Below are positions 43,841 to 55,491 of a stretch of DNA of 64,000 bases, piece after piece. The notes beneath the pieces were generated by a model. It saw nothing but the letters and a program-made list of their open reading frames with translations, ran no database searches and was not told the DNA's origin. Location: the NCBI GenBank assembly GCA_964035575.1, contig OZ037924.1, positions 1,054,001 through 1,118,000 on the forward strand, written 5' to 3'. How positions within the stretch are numbered: the stretch's first letter is position 1; every line of letters begins with the position of its first letter. The position numbers and the translations under genes are program-made. The DNA is from Rhynchopus sp. YZ270_cl-10 (Eukaryota; Euglenozoa; Diplonemea; Diplonemida; Diplonemidae).

Positions 43841-44423
43841 CTTTTGTTATGTGAATAATGAACACTCCCTCAGTCAAACCCTCCCTTCACACTTATTTTT
43901 TTTTTGCCCTGCCCGAAAAGCTTTGCCGCTCTTGTCTCGCCCATTTCTCACCCCCCCCATCGAAGGGGGTTTAAAAACATATGTAAATTCGCATCCACAC
44001 ATTTTGCTTCTAGACAATCCCCCACGTTGCCACACCTGGCTACCTCACCTAGGATGTATGAAATCTGTCGAGGTTCACGATTAGTGCTCCACATGGCTGT
44101 TTTGTGGGTGCTTCGTTCAGGGAGTGGTTCAACAGCCAACCTGTTAAGATTTAAAAAATGATTTTTTTTTGTTGTAAAGCTGTGTCATACCCACCCCTTT
44201 TCTAGCCTTTACTAGGGTAAGGGAAAGCATTGTCTTTTTATCCCGTATTACGCACTTCTCTAACGTAACTAAGTTATGAGATAAAGGTTAATTATTTTCA
44301 TCTTCAGAAACTGTTCTGTTGAGATGAACGGATGAATATGAGGCATTTTTCATCCTTTAACTTTTCTTTTATTGCCTGGCGTAGTGCAGAAACAAACCGT
44401 TTTTTTTTTATCAGATGTCAACC

Positions 44424-44516
44424 TCGAAATGGATGTAGGACTGCATGGTTAGGGGGGTCCACCCGGGGTGTACACCGGCAATGTACACTGTTCACTGGAG
44501 GGATTTATATTTCAAT
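44424..44516 (+). repeat. dispersed module G copy
   Basis: GAAATGGATGTAGGACTGCA, the GGGGGGTCCACCC block, then ATGTACACTGTTCAC and TATTTCAA. Followed at once by the 11-base tandem array. Confidence 0.6.
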
Positions 44517-44540
44517 GGTGCTTCGGGAGGGGTCGATATT

Positions 44541-44641
44541 GACAGGTCACTGACAGGTCGTTGACAGGTCACTGACAGGTCACTGACAGGTCACTGACAG
44601 GTCACTGACAGGTCACTGACAGGTCACTGACAATTCACTGA
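44541..44641. repeat. 11-base minisatellite (GACAGGTCACT)n
   Basis: About nine head-to-tail copies of GACAGGTCACT with one or two base changes, right after a G module. Confidence 0.9.
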
Positions 44642-45332
44642 CCGATTTCCGAAAGCACTCTTCAAGTCAAAAAAAACTTATTCATTAGGTACCCCCTCAT
44701 GCTGTCCCTCATACTGTCCTCATGATGAGTCTGAAGGGAGACATTTTTTTTCACTTTTGTTCAATAGTCTACAGCTGTGCACTAAGGACAGCTTGGTTGC
44801 GGTTGGTGGTGATCTCCTTGAGGTGTCTGCACACGATATCAAATTCACTTCTTTGTTCGTTTCACAGATTTTTTTTTTCTAACCCTACCTCCCAGCGCGG
44901 TATCACCCGAGAGAACGCAATTGGGAGTTCACTGGGAGGTGTTCACTTTGCGGATTTTACGGATAAATGTGTGTTCGTGTATCTTCTTTTCTTTTTGTGT
45001 GAAAGTGTGTAATATTTCTGTGCCGAAGTATTTTTTTTTTTTTTGCCCATTTTTGTTCATTCTTGTGTGCGCCGGTATATTGCCAAAAAGAAAAATTCAA
45101 AAAGGAGAAAAGAGCGAGGGAAAAGCTTCACATCAAGAGATGTGCATTGCTAGGACCTTCATCTTTTAGCGTATTTTTGTTTATTTTAAGGTCTCAATCC
45201 AGGACCGTAAATATGGATGTTTGGGGGGGGGGGGGGGGGGTGATTCATTTTACATTTTGTCAGTGTGTTGGTCAGTATATGGGGTCCACCCCATTTCGTC
45301 GAACATTCTGTGAAAAGATGTCTGCACATTCA

Positions 45333-45552
45333 TACTTCGTGGTCCGCCTGAGTCCGCCGGAGTCCGCCCTGAGTTGAGACGGACGGACTATGGCGGACTT
45401 TGAAAGTCCGTCTCGAGTCCGCCCGAGTCAGTCTCAGGTTCGTCCGAGTTTGAGACGGACCTGAGACGAACTCGGGCCGAGTTCACCTGAGAGTCCGGCG
45501 GGGTCTTGGTGGGATTTTTATTTTTTGGCGGACTCAGGCGGACCACGAAGTA
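45333..45552. mobile_element. 220-base Mutator-like MITE inserted in a hairpin module
   Basis: Perfect 26-base terminal inverted repeats (TACTTCGTGGTCCGCCTGAG and six more). It is flanked by TGCACATTCA (45323-45332) and TGAACATTCA (45553-45562), a 10-base target duplication with one mismatch; 8-11 bases is the Mutator range. The interior is made of GAGTCCGCC-like units. Without it the flanks would read as an H-type module (TGCACATTCA followed by TCTTTCAA). Confidence 0.8.
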
Positions 45553-45578
45553 TGAACATTCATCTTTCAATAAACAAG

Positions 45579-45617
45579 ATGAACTAAAGCAGAGGTGCTT
45601 CGGTTCATCTCATAATT
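45579..45617 (+). repeat. hairpin module H, AAGC/GCTT arms
   Basis: GAACTAAAGC, AGAGGT loop, GCTTCGG, then TTCATCTCATA. Confidence 0.55.
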
Positions 45618-45632
45618 CTTTCTTTTTTTCCC

Positions 45633-45686
45633 ACCGGGGCTGGCATCGTACGTGGGTCAGTCGGAGGTGTGCATCAACAACTACCG
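45633..45686 (+). repeat. dispersed module P, truncated copy
   Basis: GGCTGGCATCGTACGTGGGT through GCATCAACAACTACCG; an H module follows immediately. Confidence 0.55.
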
Positions 45687-45690
45687 TTCG

Positions 45691-45728
45691 AAGGGGACTA
45701 AACACGAGAGGTTTACGTCCATCTTTGA
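45691..45728 (+). repeat. hairpin module H, TAAAC/GTTTA arms
   Basis: AAGGGGAC, TAAAC, ACGAGAG loop, GTTTA, then CGTCCATCTTTGA. Arms differ from CTAAG/CTTAG copies but remain complementary. Confidence 0.6.
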
Positions 45729-46942
45729 AACATTTTTTTTTTCTTATCGACCGCTAACCCTTTAGGTGCGTGAAGAGAGACCCTCACCCACACCGCACAA
45801 TTGAAAGAGAAAAAAATGTATGGGACACAGACGTGCCACTCCACTATCAACTGTTTTTATTTTATTTTATTTAGAAACAAAAGGTGCATGTGGGGATCCC
45901 CATGGGTACTTAGTTAAAGAAAATACAATGGAGCAACATTCCAACAATTCATTAGAAAAAAACAAATAAGAGACAAGGATGCCTGGCCATAGTCGTATCC
46001 GTGGCGCACACAAAAATTGTGCACAAAACCCGTCCTAGATTCTATAGGTGATTGTCGATACTATACAAAAAAAGTGTTAGACCGGAGCTTCGTCTCAGCT
46101 CTACTGAGGGTGTGCTGTTGGTAGTTCCATTATAACTCCCTTGTTTTTGAGGGTGATTGTCAAATACCATAAAATAATGAAAGTGGAAATTGCACAACTG
46201 TGGCAACAAAAAAAAGTGAAGTTGGTGTTCGATTGCAAACCGTTATGCCCACGTCACAACATTATCAAGTTAGAGTTTTGTACCAGTGCCTGCATCCGCC
46301 AGTGTACGGTGCTGTGTTTGCATTTTTCACTCTTTTTTTACCCCTAGCAGTTTCTTCCAAATCATATAAGAAGCTGCTTTGACAAGCATGTCCTTAAATC
46401 GGGGAAAAATCAGGGATTTTCTGGTTTTCAAATCGCAAAATTTTCTTATAGAAAAAAAATTTTTCGCGCTGCGCGCGAAAATTTTTCACGCACAACTGGA
46501 GAAGATATTCTTTTTGCTGTTGTAGGGCCGCAGTGCGGGTGGTCACATTTTTCTCTTCCCCCACCCCAGTGTCTTATCCAGGAATCCAGATTTCAAGGGG
46601 GTCAGCTTGTTTTGTTGCCCAATATTATTTCCAGCGCTGCTGACGAGGGAACATTGGGAACTGTGTATAAAATGGCGCCGCAGGCGAAAAAAAATTTGGA
46701 GCGGGGTGTAAAAATCTAGCTTTTTACGCCACAGAGACTCAACGAACCCTTTTTTGCGGAGCAAAAAAGGGAAAATGGCGCCGCAGGCAAAATTTTTTTA
46801 GGGTACAGCTTTCATGGTGCGGTCAGCAACCCAGTTCCCCAGAGAACTCCCGTGGTTCAACCATTTTGGGTGTTCCCATTTCAAAAAGACACTATCCATA
46901 CGTGCCCCATATCCATACGAAAATTTTTTCACCTGCAAAAAT

Positions 46943-47370
46943 AAAATTTTCTTAGGGCACGGTAATTTTTTTTCTTGGTAAGCGTCAGAGCACTTCTCAA
47001 AAAAAAGTACGCACGCACGCAAAAAAAAATTATGCAGTAAAAAAAATTATGAGTGGTGAAAAAAATTATAGAGGAAAATTACAGTGGGGGAAATACAGGT
47101 ACCAAAAATATTTTCCCACCAATTTTTGCCCACAAAAAATCGGGGGAAATTTTTTTTGATTTCGGCTCTCAGGAGTCTGTGTGTGCTGTGATGGGGTCAA
47201 TTTGCGCTGAAAAATGTACATTTTTTACCTAAAATACATTGTTGAGTTATTGAGGGCCCCCCTTTATAATATTTTTTTCTGCATAATTTTTTCCCCTGGA
47301 ATCTCAAAAAAAAAGTACGCACGCAGACGCTTACCAAAAATAAAAATTACCGTGCCCTTATAAAATTTTC
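46943..47370. mobile_element. inverted-repeat element, about 430 bases
   Basis: AAAATTTTCTTA, GGGCACGGTAATTTTT and GGTAAGCGTC at the left end recur inverted at 47330-47370. The AT-rich interior contains repeated AAAAAAATTATG and CGTACGCACGC motifs. No coding content and no clear target duplication. Confidence 0.55.
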
Positions 47371-47444
47371 TTATAGAAAATCCCAAATCGCAAACCGGAT
47401 TTAGAGGACAGCATGTGCTTTGATGGCAAAAAAAAAATATAGTG

Positions 47445-47495
47445 GAGCACACTCTAGGGTGGCTACACTAATACAACCAAGTTTTCAAAAATAAT
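47445..47495 (+). repeat. dispersed module V copy
   Basis: GGTGGCTACACTAATACAAC and CAAGTTTTCAA, found again at 50138-50185. Confidence 0.5.
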
Positions 47496-47507
47496 AAAAA
47501 TCTAATA

Positions 47508-47572
47508 GTGTTCCGGAAACACCTGTCGAGGACATGTCAAGGACATGTCAATATAGGCCCTCCGGAACACCA
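47508..47572. repeat. 65-base inverted repeat
   Basis: GTGTTCCGG and CCGGAACAC at the ends, with direct GGACATGTCA repeats inside. Possibly a tiny MITE. Confidence 0.4.
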
Positions 47573-47858
47573 TCTAACAAAAAAAAAATTGTTTTTTTTT
47601 TTTTGTTTTTTTTTTTTTTGAGATTTGCCGATGCAAAATTTTGAACAACAATATTTTGTGTCCAAAGGGGGCCACAAAATGGTTCCCCTTTTCCCCCCCT
47701 CTCCCTTTTTACTACCAACATCGGTCTAACTCTTATATGTGAAAACTCTCTTCGTCTCTCCCCCTCATTTTTTTTCCCCTTCTCCCACCTCCCCCTCCCC
47801 CCCCTCCCACCCCTCCCCAATTTTTCAAATACAACAACTCTCTATTCAGGTCACGTTC

Positions 47859-47909
47859 CCCTCCCCTATTTTTCCCTCCCCCCCTTTTTTTTTTCCTTCT
47901 CCCCTTTTT
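47859..47909 (+). promoter_or_regulatory. pyrimidine-rich leader of kinase B
   Basis: Almost pure C/T tract ending nine bases before the start at 47918; a second tract lies at 47756-47820. Confidence 0.4.
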
Positions 47910-47917
47910 TTTAAATT

Positions 47918-49841
<1,924 letters not shown>

Positions 49842-50137
49842 GACGGCAAGCTCTGAACCACCCCTTTTGGCGAAGCGATGGTCGAAAGTTGCAATTTTAC
49901 AAAAAAACACCCCAAAGTGATTTGGGGGGAGCAAAAAAAAAAAAGGCATACAGCCAAAACACGTGACCCATCTTCCTCCCTTCTTCCCTCTTCCCTCTTT
50001 TTTCCCTTTTCTCTCTTCCCCTCTACACACACACGTTGATTGGGCTTGAGCATGTAACGTATTAAGTATAGTGGATCAACAAGGCATGAGTCTTAGGGCT
50101 TAACTTACCAATAAAAAAAAAGGTTTTTATGGAGTGC

Positions 50138-50185
50138 ATCCTCGGGGGTGTCTACACTAATACAACCAAGTTTTCAACAAAAAAA
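50138..50185 (+). repeat. dispersed module V copy
   Basis: GGTGTCTACACTAATACAAC followed by CAAGTTTTCAA; compare 47445-47495. Confidence 0.5.
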
Positions 50186-50253
50186 AAATTTTTTTTTTCT
50201 CTATTCATGCAAGATGTGCTTCTCTCTTTCAAACGTTCTTTTTGCAGGGTGGT

Positions 50254-50330
50254 TGTGCTTTCATCTGGATGGCTGGCATCGTAGGTAGGTCAGTCTGAGG
50301 GGTCTGCAATAACTGCCATTTTTTTTTTTG
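50254..50330 (+). repeat. dispersed module P copy
   Basis: TTTCATCTGGATGGCTGGCA to AATAACTGCCA, ending in a run of 10 or more T. Confidence 0.6.
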
Positions 50331-50761
50331 ATGATTTCTGCTGAACAAAATTCTATCCTTTTTTGCCAAAAAAAATCAAAAAAAACATCACGAACAGTGA
50401 ATGTTTAGGAGGGTTTTTTGGGAACAGAGAGAGAGAGATGCAGACTTTTTTAAAATCTTCCAAAATGGATTAGAGAGAAAGAAAAATAGTGCAACGCGCT
50501 CTGTCTTATTATGGGCAAGCGCGCCGTTACTACGTGCCCGGTATATCCACTGTTCTTTCATATTACGTTAATTTGTGCTTTTTGGCTGCAATACATTGTG
50601 TGTGTGTAGGCTTATCTTGTCCTTATGATTTTATTGTCTTTTTTTATTAGATATGTGTGCAGAGGCTTCATTTCAATTTTTTCTTTTTGCTAGTAACGAT
50701 TGTGATAGTCTAAGGTGCTGAGGACGAACCCTTTCCCTTTCTTTCGTTTAGATGCAAACCA

Positions 50762-50872
50762 CGAAATGGATGTAGGACTGCATGGTTGGGTGTCCACCCC
50801 CCGGTACGCCCGGTCATGTACCAAGGTACACTGTTCACGAGAGAGGGCTTTTGTATTTCAAGTCAAATTTAT
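50762..50872 (+). repeat. dispersed module G, complete copy
   Basis: GAAATGGATGTAGGACTGCA, GTCCACCCCCCGGTAC, CCAAGGTACACTGTTCACGA, GAGAGGGCTTTTGTATTTCA. First member of a G-H-P-H composite that runs to 51040. Confidence 0.65.
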
Positions 50873-50910
50873 CTTTTTGTTGTGTGAATAATGCGCACGA
50901 AGCATATTCA

Positions 50911-50994
50911 TATTGGTGCTTTCATCCGGATGGCTGGCATCGTACAGTGGGTCAGTCGGGGGTACCTGCATCAACAACCACAGTTTATTTTTTT
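50911..50994 (+). repeat. dispersed module P copy
   Basis: TTTCATCCGGATGGCTGGCA to TCAACAACCACAG, then a T-rich run. It is preceded by a weak hairpin (ATGCGCACGAAGCAT) at 50891-50906. Confidence 0.65.
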
Positions 50995-51000
50995 GTCTAC

Positions 51001-51040
51001 AGGTGGCTAAGCACAGCGCGGCTTAGTCATCTCACCAAGC
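51001..51040 (+). repeat. hairpin module H with perfect CTAAGC/GCTTAG arms
   Basis: AGGTGG, CTAAGC, ACAGCGCG loop, GCTTAG, TCATCTCACCAAG. Directly follows a P module. Confidence 0.65.
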
Positions 51041-51362
51041 TTTTTCTTTAGGGTATGTGCCGCACCGCAAGACCTTAACGTTGCACCCACCCCTCCCCAC
51101 TCCCGCTAAGAGATTTTTTTTTTCCTGTTCTTTTTTTGTTTTGCAAAAAAAATTTTTGTGTTTTCCTCGCAAAACTAAATATCTATCCCCTTTGCACTGA
51201 GGATTATCATTCCTCACAAAAAAAAACCAAAAAAAAACACTTTGGGTGACTAAGCACAGAGAGGCCTAGGGTCTAGGGTCACCAGACAAAAAAAAATTTT
51301 TCCTTTTCTTTGATACCTCCGAACGTCAGGACTATCTTTTACAAACTTCCCCCCAAAAAAAA

Positions 51363-51393
51363 GTGTGTGCACGAGAGGCACATGCATCCTTCA
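51363..51393 (+). repeat. hairpin module H, GTGTGC/GCACAT arms
   Basis: GTGTGC, ACGAGAG loop, GCACAT, then GCATCCTTCAC. Confidence 0.55.
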
Positions 51394-52300
51394 CCCCCAT
51401 AGTTTTCTCACAACAAAGGTATTCAGTAATAGACCACCTTGGGTGTCTGTATGAGTTTTATGAAAACAATGCTGTTAGAGTGGGTACCCAAAGTAGTGCA
51501 TCAAAGCAGCCCAGCTATTGCACGTATCGTATCCGTGGTCCACACAAACAAAAACAAAACAAAAGGCCTCCTGCAGAGAAATTGGGAGCTGAGAAAGGAA
51601 GTAGCCCTATTTCCTAACCAAATTTTCAACAAAAAAAAACCCCACACCCCTTGTCCTTAATCCCTTCAGGTCGTGCTGCCCTGTACAAGAGGGCAGTTTA
51701 CTGTCCAAACCCAAAGCCCCCAGCTTATTCGTAAGCACAATGGGAAAGAAAAAACAGTCAGTTTTATTAGGTTGTACGACTCCGAGGCTGGTGTAGAGAG
51801 ACGTATTATCATTTGATCAACGCCCCTTTTTTTTCATTGATTATCAACACACTTTCAAAGATGGGTTCTATTGCCCCAGTGTTTGGCCCTTATTCGGTGC
51901 TTGTGTGCAGTACACTGAGTCCACGATGAACACATGTTCGTCTTTCAAATTTTCTTCTTCATAAACCACTGCGATGCGGTCATATGAAAGTTATATGTAG
52001 TGGTGCCTGCGTCTCCAGTCGCGACGCTATGTCTTTTTCAAAAAAAAAAAATAACCCCCCTCCACCCAGCACACCACCCCTCTCAGCAACGGCAACCCTT
52101 TCGCCGCACTGCAAAATACGTCCTCTTTTTTCTCTCTCTCTCTCTCTGCTGCCAAGGCCAAAACGATTCCGAATCACCACATTTCTCTCTTCGCGCGCCC
52201 CCTTAGGCGAAAGTAAACATTCATGCAAACTAGCCCACCCATGGATGGATGAAGAAGGGACAATAGATCAGGGTCAATCTTGCGCACAGTTTTTTTCTTT

Positions 52301-52338
52301 GTGATGATGTACAAACGAGAGGCACATTCATCTCTAAG
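52301..52338 (+). repeat. hairpin module H, weak stem
   Basis: GATGATGTACAA, ACGAGAG, GCACATTCATCTCTAAG. Core and tail are kept but pairing is weak. Confidence 0.45.
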
Positions 52339-52469
52339 TGTTCTTATTTTGTTTTCTTCTCGGGCATTTCTGTTTTGAGCCCTTTTTTCACTGAATGTAA
52401 AGACAAAGTGTATCAAATACTGTTTCATTCTTATGTTTGTGTACACGAGAGGCTCTATCTCAGTATCAC

Positions 52470-52576
52470 GAAAATGGATGTAGGACTGCATGGTTGGGGG
52501 GGTCCACCCCCCGGTACAGCCGGTCATATACCAAGGTACACTGTTCACGAGAGAGTGCTTTGTATTTCAAGTCAAC
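52470..52576 (+). repeat. dispersed module G, complete copy
   Basis: Nearly identical to 50762-50872, preceded by an H-like core (GTACACGAGAGGCTCTATCT at 52441-52460). Confidence 0.65.
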
Positions 52577-52842
52577 TATCTATTTACCAGTCTTCTTACC
52601 AGTTCTATCAAAAGCTTATCCAAGATAGGCAAACTTTACAAAAACTTTACAAAAAAAAAAACTTTGCATTTCACCTTTTGCACATTTATTCGAGCAACGC
52701 AACACAAAGCCTTTATAACCACACAGACCATCATCGTCTGCACTTTTTGGAGGGAGCAATCTGTTTTCCCCCAAGGAAGAGAAAAAAAAACATAGTACCC
52801 CACCCCATTCTTTTACTTTCTATAGATAACGAATATGTTAAG

Positions 52843-52884
52843 GTGACTAAGCACAGAGAGGCTTAGGATCATCTTCTAAACTTT
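52843..52884 (+). repeat. hairpin module H
   Basis: AAGGTGA, CTAAG, CACAGAGAGG, CTTAG, GATCATCTTCTAAAC; the same sub-type as 37111-37152. Confidence 0.65.
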
Positions 52885-53719
52885 TCTTTCTCTGAAGACT
52901 ACGTCTGCATACAAACTCTTCCTTGTTCTTCGCTGCGCCGACTGTATAAATGGAGCTCTTGAGGCGATCATGTGGGCGGATAAGGTACACAACACGGCCC
53001 GCTTTCCTCGCCATCTGCACAGTGTGGTCGACCTGCATCTCGTTCGCAGGTGCCCAGGTCTGGAACACCTTTGCGCAACCCACTGGCGGCCTCTTCTTGG
53101 CAGTCTCGTCAAGGTCGACGTAGCGGGTGGTGAACAACTTGAAGACCCTGTCGGAAAGTGGAACCCCCCTCCGCAAAGACGCCCCTCCAGTCAACGTAAG
53201 GCGTCGCGTAGGCGTGTCGTGCTAGCGCATTTCGTCAATGGCCCTCTCCAGACAGCGTACGTACTTCCTCATATAAAGGGTGGCTGTCATAAAGGCAGTG
53301 CAGAACACCGGATAATGTAATGTAATTAGCTCAACGTCTCCTCAAGGGCTGGGACGGATGCGTCAGCATCCATCTGCGGATGTGTACAGCGTTCTCGACG
53401 CCGCACGCAGGTCAGAACTCCACTACACAGACGCGATGTCCTCCCCTTAAAGTCTTTTTTCCTTCCCTTTTGATTGGCGCGTAAGAGTGCATCCATACAA
53501 AAGACAAGGTTCAGTCAGCAGCGTTGACATATTGAGTTTTGACCTGTCCGTGGCCTTGGTATACTCCTGGACCATCTGGGTGCTGCGCCAATTGTAATGT
53601 GTCCAGAGGTTTTCCTCGGAGTACCTGGTGTTCTCCATGTCGTCCCCGCGTGTCCCAGTCTTCAGCACTTCAAAAACGAAAAATTCAAAAACGCGCTTTA
53701 GACCCCTAAAAAGGCTCAA
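52885..53719 (-). pseudogene. minus-strand remnant of one or two unidentified genes
   Basis: The G+C content and translated sense of this stretch stand out from the spacer. On the minus strand, 52847-53194 gives a protein-like stretch (FKLFTTRYVDLDETAKKRPP, then AGRVVYLIRP and a NKEEFV motif) faintly like ADP-ribosyltransferase folds. 53447-53719 gives ENLWTHYNWRSTQMVQEYTK, faintly like the C-terminal part of tyrosine recombinases. Neither is complete and the set is clearly decayed. Both family suggestions are guesses. Confidence 0.4.
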
Positions 53720-53767
53720 AACTGTTCAATTATTGAGAGCCACAAAAACCAAAACTTTCATTCAAAC

Positions 53768-53806
53768 CTCTCCCCTCCTTCAGGAAGCACCCCACCCCCC
53801 TCTCTG
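53768..53806 (+). promoter_or_regulatory. pyrimidine-rich leader of kinase C
   Basis: C/T-rich tract 25-65 bases before the start codon at 53832 (CCACCATGG, an excellent context). Confidence 0.4.
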
Positions 53807-53831
53807 TCCCAATTTGATTAGTTGACCCACC

Positions 53832-55491
53832 ATGGCGCACCTGGAGGCAGGTATCAAAGAGATTGACACGCGTCTCGGGAAGAACGATGGGACCGGCAAG
53901 CCCTACGCGCGGAAGCTAGGCGACATCGAGGAGGAGTACAACCTGATTGCGCTCGATGGTGATCAGGACCCTGGCATGCTCGGGCGCGGGTCGTACGGGA
54001 TCGTGCGGCGGTACGAGAAGAAGGACCTGAAACACCTGGGGCACGTCCCCGCAGGCCCCCTTGCGATCAAGGCCATAGAGAAGCGTCGCGTATGCACGTC
54101 GCAAAAGTCCCTCAAGCACGTCTTCGTCGAGCTCGCAGTGCTGAAGCACCTGAAACACGAGAACATCATCCGCCTGTACGAAGTGGTGCACACAAACGAC
54201 ACCATCTACATGGTCATGGAGCTCTGCCAGGGCGGCGAGCTCTACCACTTCATCCGCGAGAACCGCAAGCTGCAGCCAGACGTGGCGGCGGTCATCCTCA
54301 AGCAGCTTCTCCTTGCGCTCGACTTCATTCATGGCAACTTTGTTGTGCATCGCGACATCAAGCCCGAGAACATTCTGATTGACCGGTCCGACTACCACAT
54401 TAAGGTTATTGACTTTGGCCTTGCGAAGTACCATGGCCCACGAGGCGCGATGCAGGGGCTGGACCTGCTGCCGCAGAGCCCTGCACCGAACATGCCGCAG
54501 CCACACGACTTGCATGCGGGTGGGTCCATCTGCCCTTCTCCGATGGTTGCTTCCACGCCGTGCGGGACAGACCTGTACCTCGCGCTTGAGAGTGTGTGCG
54601 GCATTCTGCAGGGCAACCGCTCCTACCTGTCCTCACGCAGCAAGCTGCATAAGGTAGACGTCTACGGGGCCGGTGTCATCTCGTACGCGATGTTGACCGG
54701 GAAGCTGCCGTACCAGACACGCCAGCCCATGCGGCGCACACAGGAGGAGCGCACACGCAGGCTGCAGGACCTGAAGCACAAGATGTCCGACGGTGTTGTG
54801 TTCCCCAACACCGCGCAAGGCACCGTCCCCATCGAGGCACTCGAGTGCGTGCGTGACCTGATGTGCAACGAGCCCACCTACCGCCCCAGTGCACTCGAAG
54901 GTGCAAAGATGCCTTGGCTCAAAGACGTCGAGATCCCCAGCCACGAGCCCAAGCCCGAACCCGTGTCCGCAGTCGTGGAGGTCAAGACCGTGCGGCAGAA
55001 CCAACCCGTCGGTCCTCTCGTGATGAAGAAGAGAAAGGGCCGCCCGCCACCGGCCTCGCAGCCCATCCCTGATGTGCAGAAGAACGCTGGGGGTTCCGCC
55101 TCTGGGTATGCTAGGAAAATGGGAAAAGGAGCGAGGATATCCGTTCCTTTTTTGCAAGTTTGCAATCAAATGCCCGCAATGATTTTGTTTTTTCGCAATT
55201 ATTTTTAAATCTTCTAAATTCCCTTCACACAGATCTGCATCTTCCACAAGCCAACCAAACGAAGAGCCTGTACAGAAAGGTATGTACCCCACTGATCATC
55301 GTCCCTCTGTCCCTTCTCAACACAAACCCACAGACGTGATTGAGTTCATCGACGAAGCTGAGCAGGCCGCACAGACACCAGGCACTGCAGACCCTCAGTT
55401 CAAGGAGGCATGGGTGAAGCTCATGGCCGACATGCGTGGGGATGAGGACGACGACACTGAAATGAAAGATGAGAAGGCGGAAGGTGCGTGA
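53832..55491 (+). CDS. serine/threonine protein kinase C (CAMK/SNF1-like)
   Basis: Three exons, 53832-55105, 55233-55279 and 55334-55491, join in phase to 492 residues. GRGSYGIV (about 50), LAIK, HRDIKPEN (D175) and DFG (D194) are intact. APE is replaced by ALE (LYLALESV). The DFG-to-TPCGT insert is about 50 residues and rich in Pro, Gln and His. The tail has PLVMKKRKGRPPP, a possible nuclear signal, then an acidic end (GDEDDDTEMKDEKAEGA). Exon 2 is only 47 bases and the last intron only 54. A 343-base tract (54110-54452) differs from kinase B at two sites only, and a 45-base identical block lies upstream (around 54005-54049). Confidence 0.9.

Larger units (their letters stand above)
41664..47917. 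other. 6.3-kb gene-free, repeat-rich block
   Basis: Holds a 92-base palindromic element (41878-41969), H modules (42362-42403, 45579-45617, 45691-45728), N modules (42778-42840, 46186-46210), G modules (43738-43840, 44424-44516), a P module (45633-45686), an 11-base tandem array, an 18-G run (about 45222-45239), a Mutator-like MITE and a larger inverted repeat (46943-47370). No gene is supported. Confidence 0.6.
49842..53831. other. 4-kb gene-free block of modules plus a decayed coding remnant
   Basis: Contains V, P, G and H modules, including a composite run at 50762-51040 (G, H, P, H in order), H-like copies at 51245-51275, 51363-51393, 52301-52338 and 52843-52884, and a minus-strand coding remnant (52885-53719). 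No intact gene on either strand. Confidence 0.55.

Noticed and set aside
44541-44641. CRISPR-like array at the 11-base and 8-base repeats
   Set aside because: Units are directly adjacent with no spacers, and the genome is eukaryotic; they are minisatellites.
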